This document shows, piece by piece, positions 1 through 5,276 of a DNA stretch of 5,276 nucleotides. This DNA comes from Tannerella sp. Lineage in GTDB: Bacteria > Bacteroidota > Bacteroidia > Bacteroidales > Tannerellaceae. Numbering within the stretch: the first letter of the stretch is position 1; each line of letters starts with the position of its first letter. The notes under the pieces are model-generated. The model searched no databases. It worked only from the letters and a program-made list of their open reading frames with translations, and was not told where the DNA came from. Position numbers and translations under genes: made by a program. The stretch covers positions 1 through 5,276 of the forward strand of contig JAISYY010000317.1 in the NCBI GenBank assembly GCA_031269635.1, in the 5' to 3' direction.

Positions 1-151
1 TCTGGAAAGCCGGGGATGGACGGATATGTACATCCAGCATATTGCCGACGAGCCGGTTGATAGCGATGGTGCGCAAAACAGGAAACAGGATGTATCCCGG
101 CAAATTTCTTAAAAATCTAATGCGTCAGCCTTGCCCCGGAAACCCTGTCTG

Positions 152-182
152 TTGCATATTATCAAAATACTTGTTACTTTTG
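152..182 (+). promoter_or_regulatory. Bacteroides-type promoter pointing rightwards
   Basis: TTG at 152-154 and TACTTTTG at 175-182 are separated by 20 bases. TACTTTTG fits the Bacteroidota minus-7 consensus TAnnTTTG at every fixed position, and TTG fits the core of the minus-33 element. Transcription would be expected to start near 187-190. No plus-strand gene follows: the next coding sequence, ispD, is on the other strand. The promoter therefore either drives a small RNA or is a chance match in AT-rich DNA. Confidence 0.45.
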
Positions 183-188
183 GCGTCA

Positions 189-260
189 GAAAAATATATG
201 AGGGTACTTATTGAACTGTTTTGGGAGGGGCCGGCCGTGAGGTCCGCCCTTTCTTTTTTT
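189..260 (+). ncRNA. Candidate small RNA of about 70 nt
   Basis: The span is defined by a consensus-like promoter ending at 182 and an intrinsic terminator ending at 260, giving a predicted transcript of about 70 nt. Its 5' half is A/T-rich and probably single stranded; its 3' half is the terminator hairpin. An ATG at 198 opens a frame that runs to 401, but that frame passes through the terminator and into the ispD 3' end on the other strand, so a protein is unlikely. The transcript would be antisense to any ispD read-through RNA beyond the ispD stop. I recognise no known RNA family. The 5' end is inferred from promoter spacing and is uncertain by several bases. The alternative is that the terminator merely ends a transcript coming from the left edge. 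Confidence 0.35.
224..260 (+). terminator. Intrinsic (Rho-independent) terminator, plus strand
   Basis: Bases 226-236 pair with 241-251 around the tetraloop GTGA (237-240). The stem has eight Watson-Crick pairs, two G-T pairs and one C-C mismatch (232/245), and can extend by G225-T252 and G224-C253. Seven T residues follow directly at 254-260. On the opposite strand the hairpin is not followed by T residues, so it should not end the leftward ispD transcript. It would end either a short RNA from the promoter at 152-182 or a gene arriving from the left edge. Confidence 0.7.
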
Positions 261-271
261 GATGCGCATTG

Positions 272-338
272 CCCTTCCGGCAGCGCGACGGAACAGGGGT
301 GCAAATTAAATTGTTGCACCGAAGCACATCGTGTTCGG
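272..338. repeat. Three adjacent short inverted repeats downstream of ispD
   Basis: From left to right: CCC-TTCCG (272-279) pairs with CGGAA-CA-GGG (289-298), with a 2-base bulge; GGTGCAA (298-304) pairs perfectly with TTGCACC (314-320) around an AT-rich 9-base loop; CCGAA-G-CAC (319-327) pairs with GTG-TTCGG (331-338), with one bulged base. They touch at 298 and 319-320. They lie 8 bases past the ispD stop on its transcript, so they may protect or shape the ispD 3' end. None has a T run in the leftward direction, so none is a standard intrinsic terminator for that operon. Confidence 0.4.
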
Positions 339-345
339 AAGAATT

Positions 346-1017
346 TTATTTCCATGTACTTAGCAAAAACGCTGCACAGGCAAGATCGGCCGGCGTTGTA
401 ATTTTTATATTTTCGCGGTTACCGTCAACTAAGCGTATGGCATGACCTGTCGCTTCCACCAGCGAAGCGTCATCGGTAAAACGTTCCTGATAGGGTTGTT
501 CATAAGCCCGGCGCAGCAAGGATGCGCGAAAGACCTGCGGGGTCTGCACGACGCAAAGGCGGTTGCGGTCGAACGGGCGGCTTTCGCCTCCGTTTATTTC
601 CCTGACCGATTCAATCACCGGGACAACCGGTATGGCTGCTCCGAAAGCGCCGGCTGTCGCGAAACAGGAAGCAATCACCTCCTGCGAAACAAACGGGCGT
701 ACCCCGTCGTGCACGGCGATCAGGCCTTCCCCTTCTGTTTCGTTTAAACCGTTCCTTACCGAATGAAAGCGCGTGCCGCCTCCGTAAACGATGCGGTGAG
801 GGACGGTGCAGTTAAGCTCTTTGCATAGCATTGTCCAGTACGAAGCCTGTTCTTCCGGTATCACCAGCAAGATCTCCGCCGTGGCATCCCATTGATGAAA
901 AACAGCTAACGTATGCATCAGCACAGGTTTCCCTTGCAACGGGACAAACTGTTTCGGCAAGCCTCCCCCCATGCGCACGCCTTTACCTCCGGCAACGATT
1001 ATGACCGTTCGCTTCAT
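346..1017 (-). CDS. ispD: 2-C-methyl-D-erythritol 4-phosphate cytidylyltransferase (IspD)
   Basis: This cytosolic enzyme joins CTP and 2-C-methyl-D-erythritol 4-phosphate to give 4-diphosphocytidyl-2-C-methyl-D-erythritol and pyrophosphate, the third step of the non-mevalonate isoprenoid pathway. The 223 residues match the usual full length of about 230. Visible family motifs are the nucleotide-binding loop AGGKGVRMGGGLPKQF (9-24, with the expected catalytic Arg15 and Lys22), GGGTRFHSVRNGL (79-91), VHDGVRPFV (102-110), QTPQVF (158-163), TDDASLVE (181-188) and NIKITTPADL (203-212, with the conserved Lys205). It is the last gene of the minus-strand operon and starts 13 bases after the xseB stop. 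The ATG at 1017 puts the nucleotide-binding loop at the usual distance from the N-terminus. No IspF domain is fused to it and no ispF gene is in the window. The C-terminus ends TWK just ahead of the stem-loop region. Confidence 0.96.
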   Translation of the reverse strand: MKRTVIIVAGGKGVRMGGGLPKQFVPLQGKPVLMHTLAVFHQWDATAEILLVIPEEQASYWTMLCKELNCTVPHRIVYGGGTRFHSVRNGLNETEGEGLIAVHDGVRPFVSQEVIASCFATAGAFGAAIPVVPVIESVREINGGESRPFDRNRLCVVQTPQVFRASLLRRAYEQPYQERFTDDASLVEATGHAIRLVDGNRENIKITTPADLACAAFLLSTWK

Positions 1018-1030
1018 GTCTTTAAATGTT

Positions 1031-1228
1031 TCACGAATCCAGCGCTTCGAGTATCTTCTTCACTTCTTCGTCCGCCTTAAAAAGCTTTTCCTTACATAAT
1101 TTTATAAGACGCGCCGCTTCTTTCACTTTTTCCGAAAGTATATCCACATCGAACTCTCCATTCTCCATATTTTCAACGATAACCCGCAACTTTTCTACGG
1201 CTTCGTTATACGTTTCCTTTTTTTCCAT
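1031..1228 (-). CDS. xseB: Exodeoxyribonuclease VII small subunit (XseB)
   Basis: Small subunit of exonuclease VII, the cytosolic nuclease that degrades single-stranded DNA from both ends into oligonucleotides. Several XseB copies bind each XseA catalytic chain. The product is 65 residues, typical for this short family, and is nearly all charged alpha helix. It has the family pattern of an N-terminal helix (YNEAVEKLRVIVENMENGEF, 7-26), a turn, then a second helix rich in Lys and Glu (LSEKVKEAARLIKLCKEKL, 31-49) and a short acidic tail. It follows xseA after 28 bases on the same strand, the usual partner arrangement, and precedes ispD by 13 bases. The ATG at 1228 is preceded by an A-rich stretch and no Shine-Dalgarno motif, as for the other genes here. 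Confidence 0.93.
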   Translation of the reverse strand: MEKKETYNEAVEKLRVIVENMENGEFDVDILSEKVKEAARLIKLCKEKLFKADEEVKKILEALDS

Positions 1229-1256
1229 CTATCACGTTTTTTGTTTTTTATTTCTG

Positions 1257-2660
1257 TCACAAGACCGTAGCCTTTCTTTCCCCGTCGGAAAACTTTACGG
1301 TTATTTCATCTCCACCGGACAGTCCGGCCGCATATTTTACAATCTTTCCATCTTTCACCGTCAACGTATAACCGCGTTTCAGGATATATTCCGGGGATGT
1401 CATTTTTATATACTGTTCATCGAGTTCCAGTTTCCGGCGATGTCCCGACAAGATCGTTCCGCAGGCATTCTGCAGGCGTAAAGGCATCGCGTCGATGAAT
1501 GTTGCGTTTCTCGAAAGCGTCAAATCGACTGCACGCCGGATGCGCGGCGATATTTCGCCGATACGTTCCGAACAGTGACGTAACCATTGCGGCAATGCCG
1601 ACAAATGGGCGGTCATTGTATGCAGCCGGTTGCGGTGAATCTCGATCCGCCCGGTAATCATCAGCGGGAATTTCGTTGCAAGCAGGCGCAGGACGGTCTT
1701 TTCCTGTGTTATACGGGCCGTCGCCCCGGCATGTATGCTGCTTTCCAGTTCCTGCACTTGCACCGCTTCCCTGTTCATACATTCTATCAGGAACGAAGCC
1801 ACGGCAGTCGGCGTTTTCATTCGCGAATGGGCGACCATATCAACAATCGTATCGTCACGTTCATGACCAATGCCTGTGATGACCGGTAGAGGAAACTGTG
1901 CGCAGTTAGCGGCCAGAAGGTATGAATCAAAACTACTTAGCTCGGACGTAGCGCCCCCGCCGCGAATAATCACGGCCACGTCAAAAAGGCCGGCATGAGG
2001 AAAAAGCCTTTCAAGCGCATTAATAACGCTTTCTTCCGTCTTTTCGCCCTGCATGACCGCCGGGAAAAGTTTTATATAAAAGGGAAAGCCTTCTTTATTA
2101 CGGGTGAGTTGGTCGACAAAATCTTCATATCCGGCGGCTGTCGGGGAAGTGATAACCGCAATACGCTGCGGCAACGAAGGAAAGGGCAACTCTTTGTTCA
2201 GCCCGAAAATCCCTTCCTGCTGCAGGCGGTGAATAATTTCCTTACGCTTCCTGACCAGGTCGCCCAATGTATAAGAAGGGTCTATGTCATGCACATTAAG
2301 GCTGTATCCGTACAGCTCGTGGAACTCTACGGATACATTGATAAGCACCTTTAATCCCGAACGGAAGACTTGTCCCGTTTCCTGTTCAAAATAAGGTTTG
2401 AGCAGCCGGAAAGTCCTTGCCCATACGGCGCCACGCGCCTTCGCTGCAATTTGCCCCGACGGTTCGTCTTTATCAATAAATTCGAGGTAGCAATGTCCTG
2501 ACGAGACATTCACGCGCACATCGCTTGTTTCGGCGCGTACCCAGTACGTTTCGGGAAGCGTACGGTTTACCGCCTCCCGCACGAGCGCATTAAGCGCGGA
2601 TAGCGACATCGCTTCGTGAGAACTGTTGCCCGGAACGGGTTTAAAATTTTCGTAAGGCAT
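1257..2660 (-). CDS. xseA: Exodeoxyribonuclease VII large subunit (XseA)
   Basis: Catalytic subunit of exonuclease VII, which cuts single-stranded DNA to oligonucleotides in mismatch repair and DNA damage handling. From the ATG at 2660 it is 467 residues, close to the E. coli length. An N-terminal OB-fold DNA-binding domain covers about 18-128 (SLSALNALVREAVNRTLPETYW, then GHCYLEF at 55-61). The catalytic domain follows, with RIAVITSPTAAGYEDF (166-181), RGGGATSELSSFDS (233-246) and GIGHERDDTIVD (263-274), then KTPTAVA (282-288). A long helical, coiled-coil-like part covers about 295-420, and the C-terminal signature SPEYILKRGYTLT is at 422-434. The frame stays open to an ATG at 2720, but that adds 20 unlikely residues inside the protease gene. 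The ATG at 2609 (reading MSLSALNALV) is a real alternative, because many homologues begin only a few residues before that motif. With the 2660 start the gene overlaps the protease stop by 20 bases, which suggests coupled translation. Confidence 0.93.
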   Translation of the reverse strand: MPYENFKPVPGNSSHEAMSLSALNALVREAVNRTLPETYWVRAETSDVRVNVSSGHCYLEFIDKDEPSGQIAAKARGAVWARTFRLLKPYFEQETGQVFRSGLKVLINVSVEFHELYGYSLNVHDIDPSYTLGDLVRKRKEIIHRLQQEGIFGLNKELPFPSLPQRIAVITSPTAAGYEDFVDQLTRNKEGFPFYIKLFPAVMQGEKTEESVINALERLFPHAGLFDVAVIIRGGGATSELSSFDSYLLAANCAQFPLPVITGIGHERDDTIVDMVAHSRMKTPTAVASFLIECMNREAVQVQELESSIHAGATARITQEKTVLRLLATKFPLMITGRIEIHRNRLHTMTAHLSALPQWLRHCSERIGEISPRIRRAVDLTLSRNATFIDAMPLRLQNACGTILSGHRRKLELDEQYIKMTSPEYILKRGYTLTVKDGKIVKYAAGLSGGDEITVKFSDGERKATVL

Positions 2661-4062
2661 CACGATTTGCTTTATTGTATGCGTTAAACATATCGGGTAT
2701 GCCGTATCCCTGTTGAACATCCGGTTGCTGATGCCGGCTTGAGGATTCTTTTATCAGTTTTATCAGTTCGGTATTCTTCAAAAGGGGAAAGGCTTGCCAC
2801 AGGCAGGCTGCCAGGCCGGCTACCGTCGGGGCGGAAAAGGATGTGCCGTCAATAAATTGAACCTGACCGGCAGAACCTATCGCGCAGATATTTGTTCCCA
2901 CAGCCGCCACATCCGGCTTTATGCGGTAATCGGCCGTCATCCCGACCGAGCTGAACGAGCTTCTTTCCTTGTCGAACGTAACACTTCCGACGGTCAAAAC
3001 ATCCGCCACATCCGCCGGGAACGTGATCTTCTCCCATTCGCTGTTGCCTTCATTACCGGCGCTGCTTACAATCAATATTCCTTTTTTCGCCGCCGCATCC
3101 GCCATACGGCTGATAAAGGCCGTCTGCCCGTCCAGGTCATCCCGGCTGTAATAACCGGTCCTACCGTCATAACGGAAATAACCTAATGACGAGGATATGA
3201 TATCAACCCCGACGCTGTCCGCATACTCTACCGCCGCCGCCCAGAAATCTTCTTCTATCGGAGATTCACCCCGTGTATCTTCACTTTTAATCAATAAAAA
3301 CGACGCATCCGGAGCCGTGCCGACCATCACTCCCGGCAGGTTTGCCGCTATACACGACAATACTTTCGTCCCATGGTCGTCTTCGCGGAAAACGCAACGG
3401 CCGGGAAACGTGATGTTGCGGGCGCCTAACAGATTCATCGAAGAAAAGGCGTCTATCCTGTCCACATTCTTGAATCCGGCATCAATAACCGCCATACGGA
3501 TTCCTTTGCCGCGATAGCCTGCGGCGTGCAGACGCAGGCCGTTAAGCATAGCCATCTGTTTTTCCGCATACCCGTACGGGTTCTCACGAAGACTGTCCTT
3601 TGACAGCAGGCGGGATGTATCCTCTTCATCATAAGACAAAACCTCCTGCCGGTCGCCGCCGTCCCATACACACGTTAAAGAATCGACAAACGGAAGGGCG
3701 CTTAATACGTCCGCCACGGCGCTATCCCGCGCCTCCACAACCACCGTTTTCATCCATTTGCTCTGTACAACGGGAGAAGCGCCGGCAGCTATCAATGCAT
3801 CCATATAGGCTTGCGAAACCGGGAAATCGGTCTCGTCGACAAACACTTCCCGCAACATGCGCCGCTCGATGGATTCCGGCGATAAAAACGCTTCGGGAGA
3901 TGATATACGGAATGGCGATTCCCCTTTATCTTTCAGGTAAACGCGAAAACAATAACTTTTTTCGGCGGGCAAATAAACGGCGCTCACCATAAAGCACATC
4001 GTCATGATGCCGATTCGTCGCCGTATAGACTTGCAGATGCTCCGGTTTATGAATGAAATCAT
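2641..4062 (-). CDS. Secreted subtilisin-like serine protease (S8 family)
   Basis: A serine endopeptidase of the subtilase superfamily, probably exported to the periplasm or cell surface. It has 473 residues. The N-terminus carries a basic segment (KSIRRR, 11-16) and a hydrophobic stretch (about 17-31), consistent with a signal peptide. Next comes a region of about 150 residues opening with YCFRVYLKDKG (37-47) and containing EAFLSPESIERR (57-68), likely an inhibitor-like propeptide. The complete catalytic triad is visible: Asp194 in AVIDAGF, His230 in DDHGTKV and Ser408 in GTSFSAP, with the oxyanion Asn337 in SSAGNEG. The protein ends about 65 residues past the catalytic serine, so there is no long C-terminal sorting domain and I see no type IX secretion signal. 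The ATG at 4062 is chosen because it gives a proper basic n-region; 4005 is a possible internal start. It lies 16 bases after the Lrp-type gene and overlaps xseA. The substrate is unknown. Confidence 0.9.
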   Translation of the reverse strand: MISFINRSICKSIRRRIGIMTMCFMVSAVYLPAEKSYCFRVYLKDKGESPFRISSPEAFLSPESIERRMLREVFVDETDFPVSQAYMDALIAAGASPVVQSKWMKTVVVEARDSAVADVLSALPFVDSLTCVWDGGDRQEVLSYDEEDTSRLLSKDSLRENPYGYAEKQMAMLNGLRLHAAGYRGKGIRMAVIDAGFKNVDRIDAFSSMNLLGARNITFPGRCVFREDDHGTKVLSCIAANLPGVMVGTAPDASFLLIKSEDTRGESPIEEDFWAAAVEYADSVGVDIISSSLGYFRYDGRTGYYSRDDLDGQTAFISRMADAAAKKGILIVSSAGNEGNSEWEKITFPADVADVLTVGSVTFDKERSSFSSVGMTADYRIKPDVAAVGTNICAIGSAGQVQFIDGTSFSAPTVAGLAACLWQAFPLLKNTELIKLIKESSSRHQQPDVQQGYGIPDMFNAYNKANRDALRKF

Positions 4063-4078
4063 TGTAGTTTTATATTAT

Positions 4079-4546
4079 TCAGATAGGCACTTCCCGTTTG
4101 AGGCTTGTACGCAACGACATGAGTGTTTCCGTTTCGGTCACGCCGGGTATTTCCTGGATCCGGGCATTCACCAGTTCCATCAGATGTTCATTATCCCGCG
4201 CATACAATTTAATCAACATCGTATATGGGCCGGTCGTATAATGTATTTCGACGATTTCCGGTATTTTTTCCAGCATGGGAACCACCTCTTTATACATTGA
4301 TCCACGTTCAAGTTTTATACCGATATACGTACACGTGTTATACCCCAGCACCTTCGGGTTAATATAATAACCGGAGCCTACGATCACTTTCGTTTCGATA
4401 AGCCGCTGCACACGCTGATGAATAGCCGCTCTTGATACACCGCATGCCTCTGCTACATCTTTAAAAGGAATCCTTGCATTCTTTGAAATAATTTCCAGAA
4501 TCTGCCGATCTAACTTGTCAATTTTTTCTGTTTCGGACTTTTCCAT
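4079..4546 (-). CDS. Lrp/AsnC family transcriptional regulator
   Basis: A cytosolic DNA-binding regulator of the feast/famine family, which responds to amino acids or related small molecules and works as dimers or octamers. It has 155 residues, a standard length. The N-terminal winged helix-turn-helix covers about 9-60, with KLDRQILEIISKNARIPFKD (11-30) and the recognition region VSRAAIHQRVQRLIETKVI (37-55). The linker GYYINPKVLGYNT (59-71) leads to the ligand-binding RAM domain (about 72-148), including the TTGPYTMLIKL loop-strand (104-114) and the GVTETETLMSL strand (135-145). It is the first gene of the minus-strand operon and has a good promoter 35 bases upstream. Members of this family often control their own gene. 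The effector and targets cannot be read from the sequence, and it should not be assumed to be the functional match of E. coli Lrp. Confidence 0.94.
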   Translation of the reverse strand: MEKSETEKIDKLDRQILEIISKNARIPFKDVAEACGVSRAAIHQRVQRLIETKVIVGSGYYINPKVLGYNTCTYIGIKLERGSMYKEVVPMLEKIPEIVEIHYTTGPYTMLIKLYARDNEHLMELVNARIQEIPGVTETETLMSLRTSLKREVPI

Positions 4547-4580
4547 TTTTTAGTTGATTTTTCTTTAAAATAATACGGCC

Positions 4581-4611
4581 CAAAGATAGTAACTTTTTAT
4601 TTGACGACAAA
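4581..4611 (-). promoter_or_regulatory. Bacteroides-type promoter of the Lrp-protease-xseAB-ispD operon
   Basis: Read on the minus strand, TTTG (4611-4608) is followed after exactly 19 bases by TATCTTTG (4588-4581), a perfect match to the Bacteroidota primary sigma-factor consensus TTTG-N19-TAnnTTTG. Transcription should start near 4573-4577, giving a 5' leader of about 30 bases before the ATG at 4546. The leader is A-rich just before the start codon and has no Shine-Dalgarno motif. No strong internal promoter was seen before the later genes, so this one probably serves all five. Confidence 0.85.
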
Positions 4612-4624
4612 AAAATAAAAAAAA

Positions 4625-4648
4625 CGACTAAGAAATTTTCTGCGACTA
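4625..4648. promoter_or_regulatory. Possible operator in the divergent region
   Basis: The word CGACTA occurs at 4625-4630 and again at 4643-4648. Between the copies lies AGAAATTTTCT (4631-4641), a near-palindrome with an AT-rich centre, of the general type bound by Lrp/AsnC proteins. It resembles the E. coli Lrp consensus but is two bases shorter, so the match is only partial. The site lies about 15 bases upstream of the Lrp promoter's minus-33 box and about 130 bases ahead of the gene at 4775, so a regulator bound here could act on both. Confidence 0.25.
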
Positions 4649-4774
4649 TATTAACCCGTACCCCCCTTGCCTTAAAAATATAACAACAGGACGATTAAAC
4701 CTTTTCGACCGAATACAGTCTTATTATCAACTCGTGTTTTTTTAATATTTCAATTCATTTAATAGTAATTTCTC

Positions 4775-5152
4775 ATGAAAAAAATTTTCGTAATCGCAGT
4801 GTGTATAGTAGCAACGCTCATCACTGCAACAGCTCAACAGCAGAGAGGACGTAATTCCGGCACACCGGAAGAACGTGCAAAAAATCAGACCACCCGTTTG
4901 GATTCTTTGGTGAATCTGACCGCCGACCAAAAAACAAAAATTGAGGCTATTAACCTTGATTTGTCTAAAAAAATGTCCGAAATTTTCCAGAGCACCCAGG
5001 GAGACCGCGATAAAATGCGCTCCAAAATGGATGAGCTTGCCACTGAACGGGACAAACAGTACAAAGCCATCCTGACGGACGATCAGTACAAAAAGTACTT
5101 GAACAACCGTGAACAGTTGCGAGAGCGGCAAGGCGGCCGGAGAAGAAATTGA
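4775..5152 (+). CDS. Small exported Spy/CpxP-like protein
   Basis: A 125-residue protein with a clear signal peptide: MKKIF, a hydrophobic core VIAVCIVATLI, and probable cleavage after ATA at residue 20, so it should be periplasmic. The mature part is hydrophilic and helical. It carries two LTxxQ motifs, LTADQ (48-52) and LTDDQ (100-104), the hallmark of the Spy/CpxP family of periplasmic stress chaperones. Between them lies a charged helix with KKMSEIF (65-71) and DKMRSKMDELATERDKQYKA (79-98). The C-terminus is a short basic tail, RERQGGRRRN. Bacteroidota encode many small proteins of this pattern, and the chaperone role is inferred from the motif only. The gene points away from the Lrp-type operon. 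Its upstream region is AT-rich, and I find no good TTTG/TAnnTTTG promoter, so an alternative sigma factor is possible. Its stop lies 7 bases from the stop of the converging hydrolase gene. Confidence 0.82.
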   Translation: MKKIFVIAVCIVATLITATAQQQRGRNSGTPEERAKNQTTRLDSLVNLTADQKTKIEAINLDLSKKMSEIFQSTQGDRDKMRSKMDELATERDKQYKAILTDDQYKKYLNNREQLRERQGGRRRN

Positions 5153-5159
5153 ATCCTCG

Positions 5160-5276
5160 TTATTCCACTTCCGTTTGTCCTTCCAGCAGGACGGTTTCCG
5201 CATCTTTTCCGATCCATACGCGGAACGTGCCCGGCTCGACGGCAAACTTCAGGTCTTTATCCCACAGGCCAAAACT
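5160..5276 (-). CDS. Glycoside hydrolase family 3 enzyme, C-terminal end (partial)
   Basis: Only the last 38 residues are in the window; the rest lies beyond the right edge. They read FGLWDKDLKFAVEPGTFRV, then WIGKDAETVLLEG. This matches the end of the fibronectin type III-like domain that closes many family 3 beta-glucosidases and beta-xylosidases, where a DLKF-VEPG-F-V-IG pattern precedes the final strand. Such enzymes release glucose or xylose from the non-reducing ends of oligosaccharides, and in Bacteroidota they are usually exported. The catalytic part is not visible, so the sugar specificity cannot be stated. The stop codon is at 5160-5162, converging on the small exported-protein gene. 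Confidence 0.8.
   Translation of the reverse strand, partial: SFGLWDKDLKFAVEPGTFRVWIGKDAETVLLEGQTEVE

Larger units (their letters stand above)
1..345. other. Stretch without a confident gene, left edge to the ispD stop
   Basis: No reading frame here is convincing. A plus-strand frame enters from the left edge at base 2 and stops with TAA at 110-112. Its 36 residues are charged and it contains TDMYIQHIADEPVDSDG, which I do not recognise; it could be the end of a gene lying to the left. On the opposite strand a hydrophobic frame runs off the left edge from about base 123, with an ATG at 38-40 (reading MLDVHIRP) and, in another frame, an ATG at 31-33. It could instead be the start of a minus-strand gene. 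Neither has family support. Bases 113-345 look non-coding: they hold a promoter, an intrinsic terminator and several stem-loops, listed separately. The 7-base word GCGTCAG occurs at 122-128 and 183-189, with no evident meaning. Confidence 0.6.

Noticed and set aside
125..355. Minus-strand frame of 76 codons after ispD
   Set aside because: It overlaps the ispD end in another frame, crosses all the hairpins, and shows no family features.
42..401. Plus-strand open frame of 119 codons over the left gap
   Set aside because: It runs through the intrinsic terminator and into the ispD 3' end on the other strand. Its composition is not protein-like and no motif is recognisable.
1026..1481. Plus-strand frame opposite xseB and the end of xseA
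   Set aside because: It is the mirror of two well-supported genes. Its Ser/Phe-rich composition is what the antisense of Lys/Glu-rich XseB gives.
2661..2720. 20-residue N-terminal extension of XseA from the ATG at 2720
   Set aside because: It lies wholly inside the protease coding sequence in another frame, and the added residues do not resemble the start of the family.
4004..4300. Plus-strand frame opposite the Lrp-type gene
   Set aside because: It is antisense to a clear RAM domain and has no independent support.
4672..4715. TAACA followed by CGAC as an extracytoplasmic sigma promoter for the gene at 4775
   Set aside because: The words are too short and the spacing too uncertain in AT-rich DNA to call a site.
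4742..5245. Minus-strand frame opposite the Spy-like gene
   Set aside because: The plus-strand frame has a signal peptide and two LTxxQ motifs, while this one crosses the hydrolase stop in another frame and has no motif.
1..5276. tRNA, rRNA, CRISPR array, insertion sequence or prophage genes
   Set aside because: No cloverleaf sequence, regularly spaced repeat, transposase motif or terminal inverted repeat was seen on either strand by eye.

Overview
The window looks like a chromosomal segment of a Bacteroidota bacterium, most likely of the order Bacteroidales. The evidence is a promoter of the Bacteroides sigma-factor type (TTTG, 19 bases, TAnnTTTG) ahead of the Lrp-type gene, A-rich start-codon upstream regions with no Shine-Dalgarno motif, and protein families typical of that group, including a subtilase whose mature part opens with YCFRVYLKDK. 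The genus cannot be fixed from this stretch alone.

Layout, left to right. Bases 1-345 hold no confident gene. They contain a strong-looking plus-strand promoter (152-182) followed about 40 bases later by a convincing intrinsic terminator (224-260), which together outline a possible small RNA of about 70 nt. A row of three small stem-loops follows (272-338). From 346 to 4546 five genes lie head to tail on the minus strand. In transcription order they are an Lrp/AsnC-type regulator, a secreted S8 subtilisin-like protease, exodeoxyribonuclease VII large subunit (xseA), its small subunit (xseB), and 2-C-methyl-D-erythritol 4-phosphate cytidylyltransferase (ispD). Gaps between them are 16, minus 20 (an overlap), 28 and 13 bases, so one transcript from the promoter at 4581-4611 is likely. 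A 228-base AT-rich divergent region separates this operon from a plus-strand gene for a small Spy/CpxP-like exported protein (4775-5152). That gene converges, with only 7 bases between stop codons, on the C-terminal end of a minus-strand glycoside hydrolase family 3 enzyme, which is cut by the right edge.

The operon mixes unrelated jobs: a transcription regulator, an exported protease, a DNA repair nuclease whose two subunits need balanced expression, and an isoprenoid precursor enzyme. Such mixed housekeeping operons are ordinary. I see no phage, insertion sequence, CRISPR array, rRNA or tRNA, and no clear sign of a new defence or metabolic system. The most unexpected item is the promoter-terminator pair at the left.
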